This document shows positions 63,912 through 64,000 of a stretch of DNA of 64,000 nt, piece by piece; the stretch's first letter is position 1; every line of letters begins with the position of its first letter. Source of the stretch: Lysinibacillus macroides (GTDB lineage: Bacteria; Bacillota; Bacilli; Bacillales_A; Planococcaceae); NCBI RefSeq assembly GCF_001281525.1, contig NZ_LGCI01000006.1, forward strand, positions 27,558-91,557, written 5' to 3'. The position numbers and the translations under genes were made by a program. The notes beneath the pieces were generated by a model. It saw only the letters and a program-made list of their open reading frames with translations, ran no database searches and had not been told where the DNA came from.

Positions 63912-64000
63912 GATTTCTTCCCCAATCCATTCTTCAAGCTTTCTTTACTGCTGAAAGAATCTTTGACCATAATCTCTCATAATATTTCGTAAAAAATCGG

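Overview
The window comes from a low-GC Gram-positive endospore former. Gene content and order resemble Bacillaceae, and Lysinibacillus in particular, but the genus is inferred because no marker gene could be searched. Support comes from the sporulation gene yunB, the yui/yut synteny block known from Bacillus subtilis (pepA, yuiD, yuiB, yutM, yutI, yuzD, yutJ, yuzB, yutF, yutE, yutD, lipA, yunB), strong AGGAGG ribosome sites with many TTG and GTG starts, and a full mrp antiporter operon next to yufK.

Layout: 1-850 is a transposase fragment and a small membrane protein. 960-6750 is arginine/ornithine/glutamate catabolism (glutamate dehydrogenase, rocD, rocA) with a divergent RocR-like regulator whose AAA+ domain has lost its key motifs. 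6790-17800 is mixed housekeeping: an S1 protein, an ECF sigma factor with a large membrane anti-sigma candidate, an NSS transporter, a PatB-type lyase, a CorA-like protein, cyclophilin and a class A PBP. 17943-23701 is mrpABCDEFG. 23752-31847 is sulfate activation and uptake (cysH-cysP-sat-cysC leftward, sbp-cysT-cysW-cysA rightward). 31906-36562 is an ABC exporter operon, and 36794-40535 is a ComX/ComQ/ComP/ComA quorum-sensing locus. 40601-45855 is sulfite reduction and siroheme synthesis (sumT, sirB, yezD, cysJ, cysI). 46107-63911 is the yui/yut block, interrupted by a CheY-CheC-diguanylate cyclase operon and an IS630-type insertion sequence, and ending with an HD-GYP gene.

How the genes connect: three separate transcription units cover the sulfate-to-sulfide pathway. 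sbp-cysTWA (and CysP) import sulfate, sat-cysC-cysH activate and reduce it to sulfite, and sumT-sirB-cysJI make siroheme and sulfide. Each unit starts with the same leader architecture: an AATAAT box, the bases GCTGA, a short hairpin whose stem sequence differs but still pairs, AGGC, then an intrinsic terminator. This looks like one RNA attenuator or riboswitch controlling the whole pathway, and it is the strongest candidate here for an undescribed system. The second is the quorum-sensing locus, where the candidate pheromone gene comes before comQ rather than after it, and which is divergent from an ABC exporter operon across a strong inverted repeat. A 21-bp tandem array lies between the two divergent sulfate promoters. 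All comparisons with known families are from memory; no database search was run.
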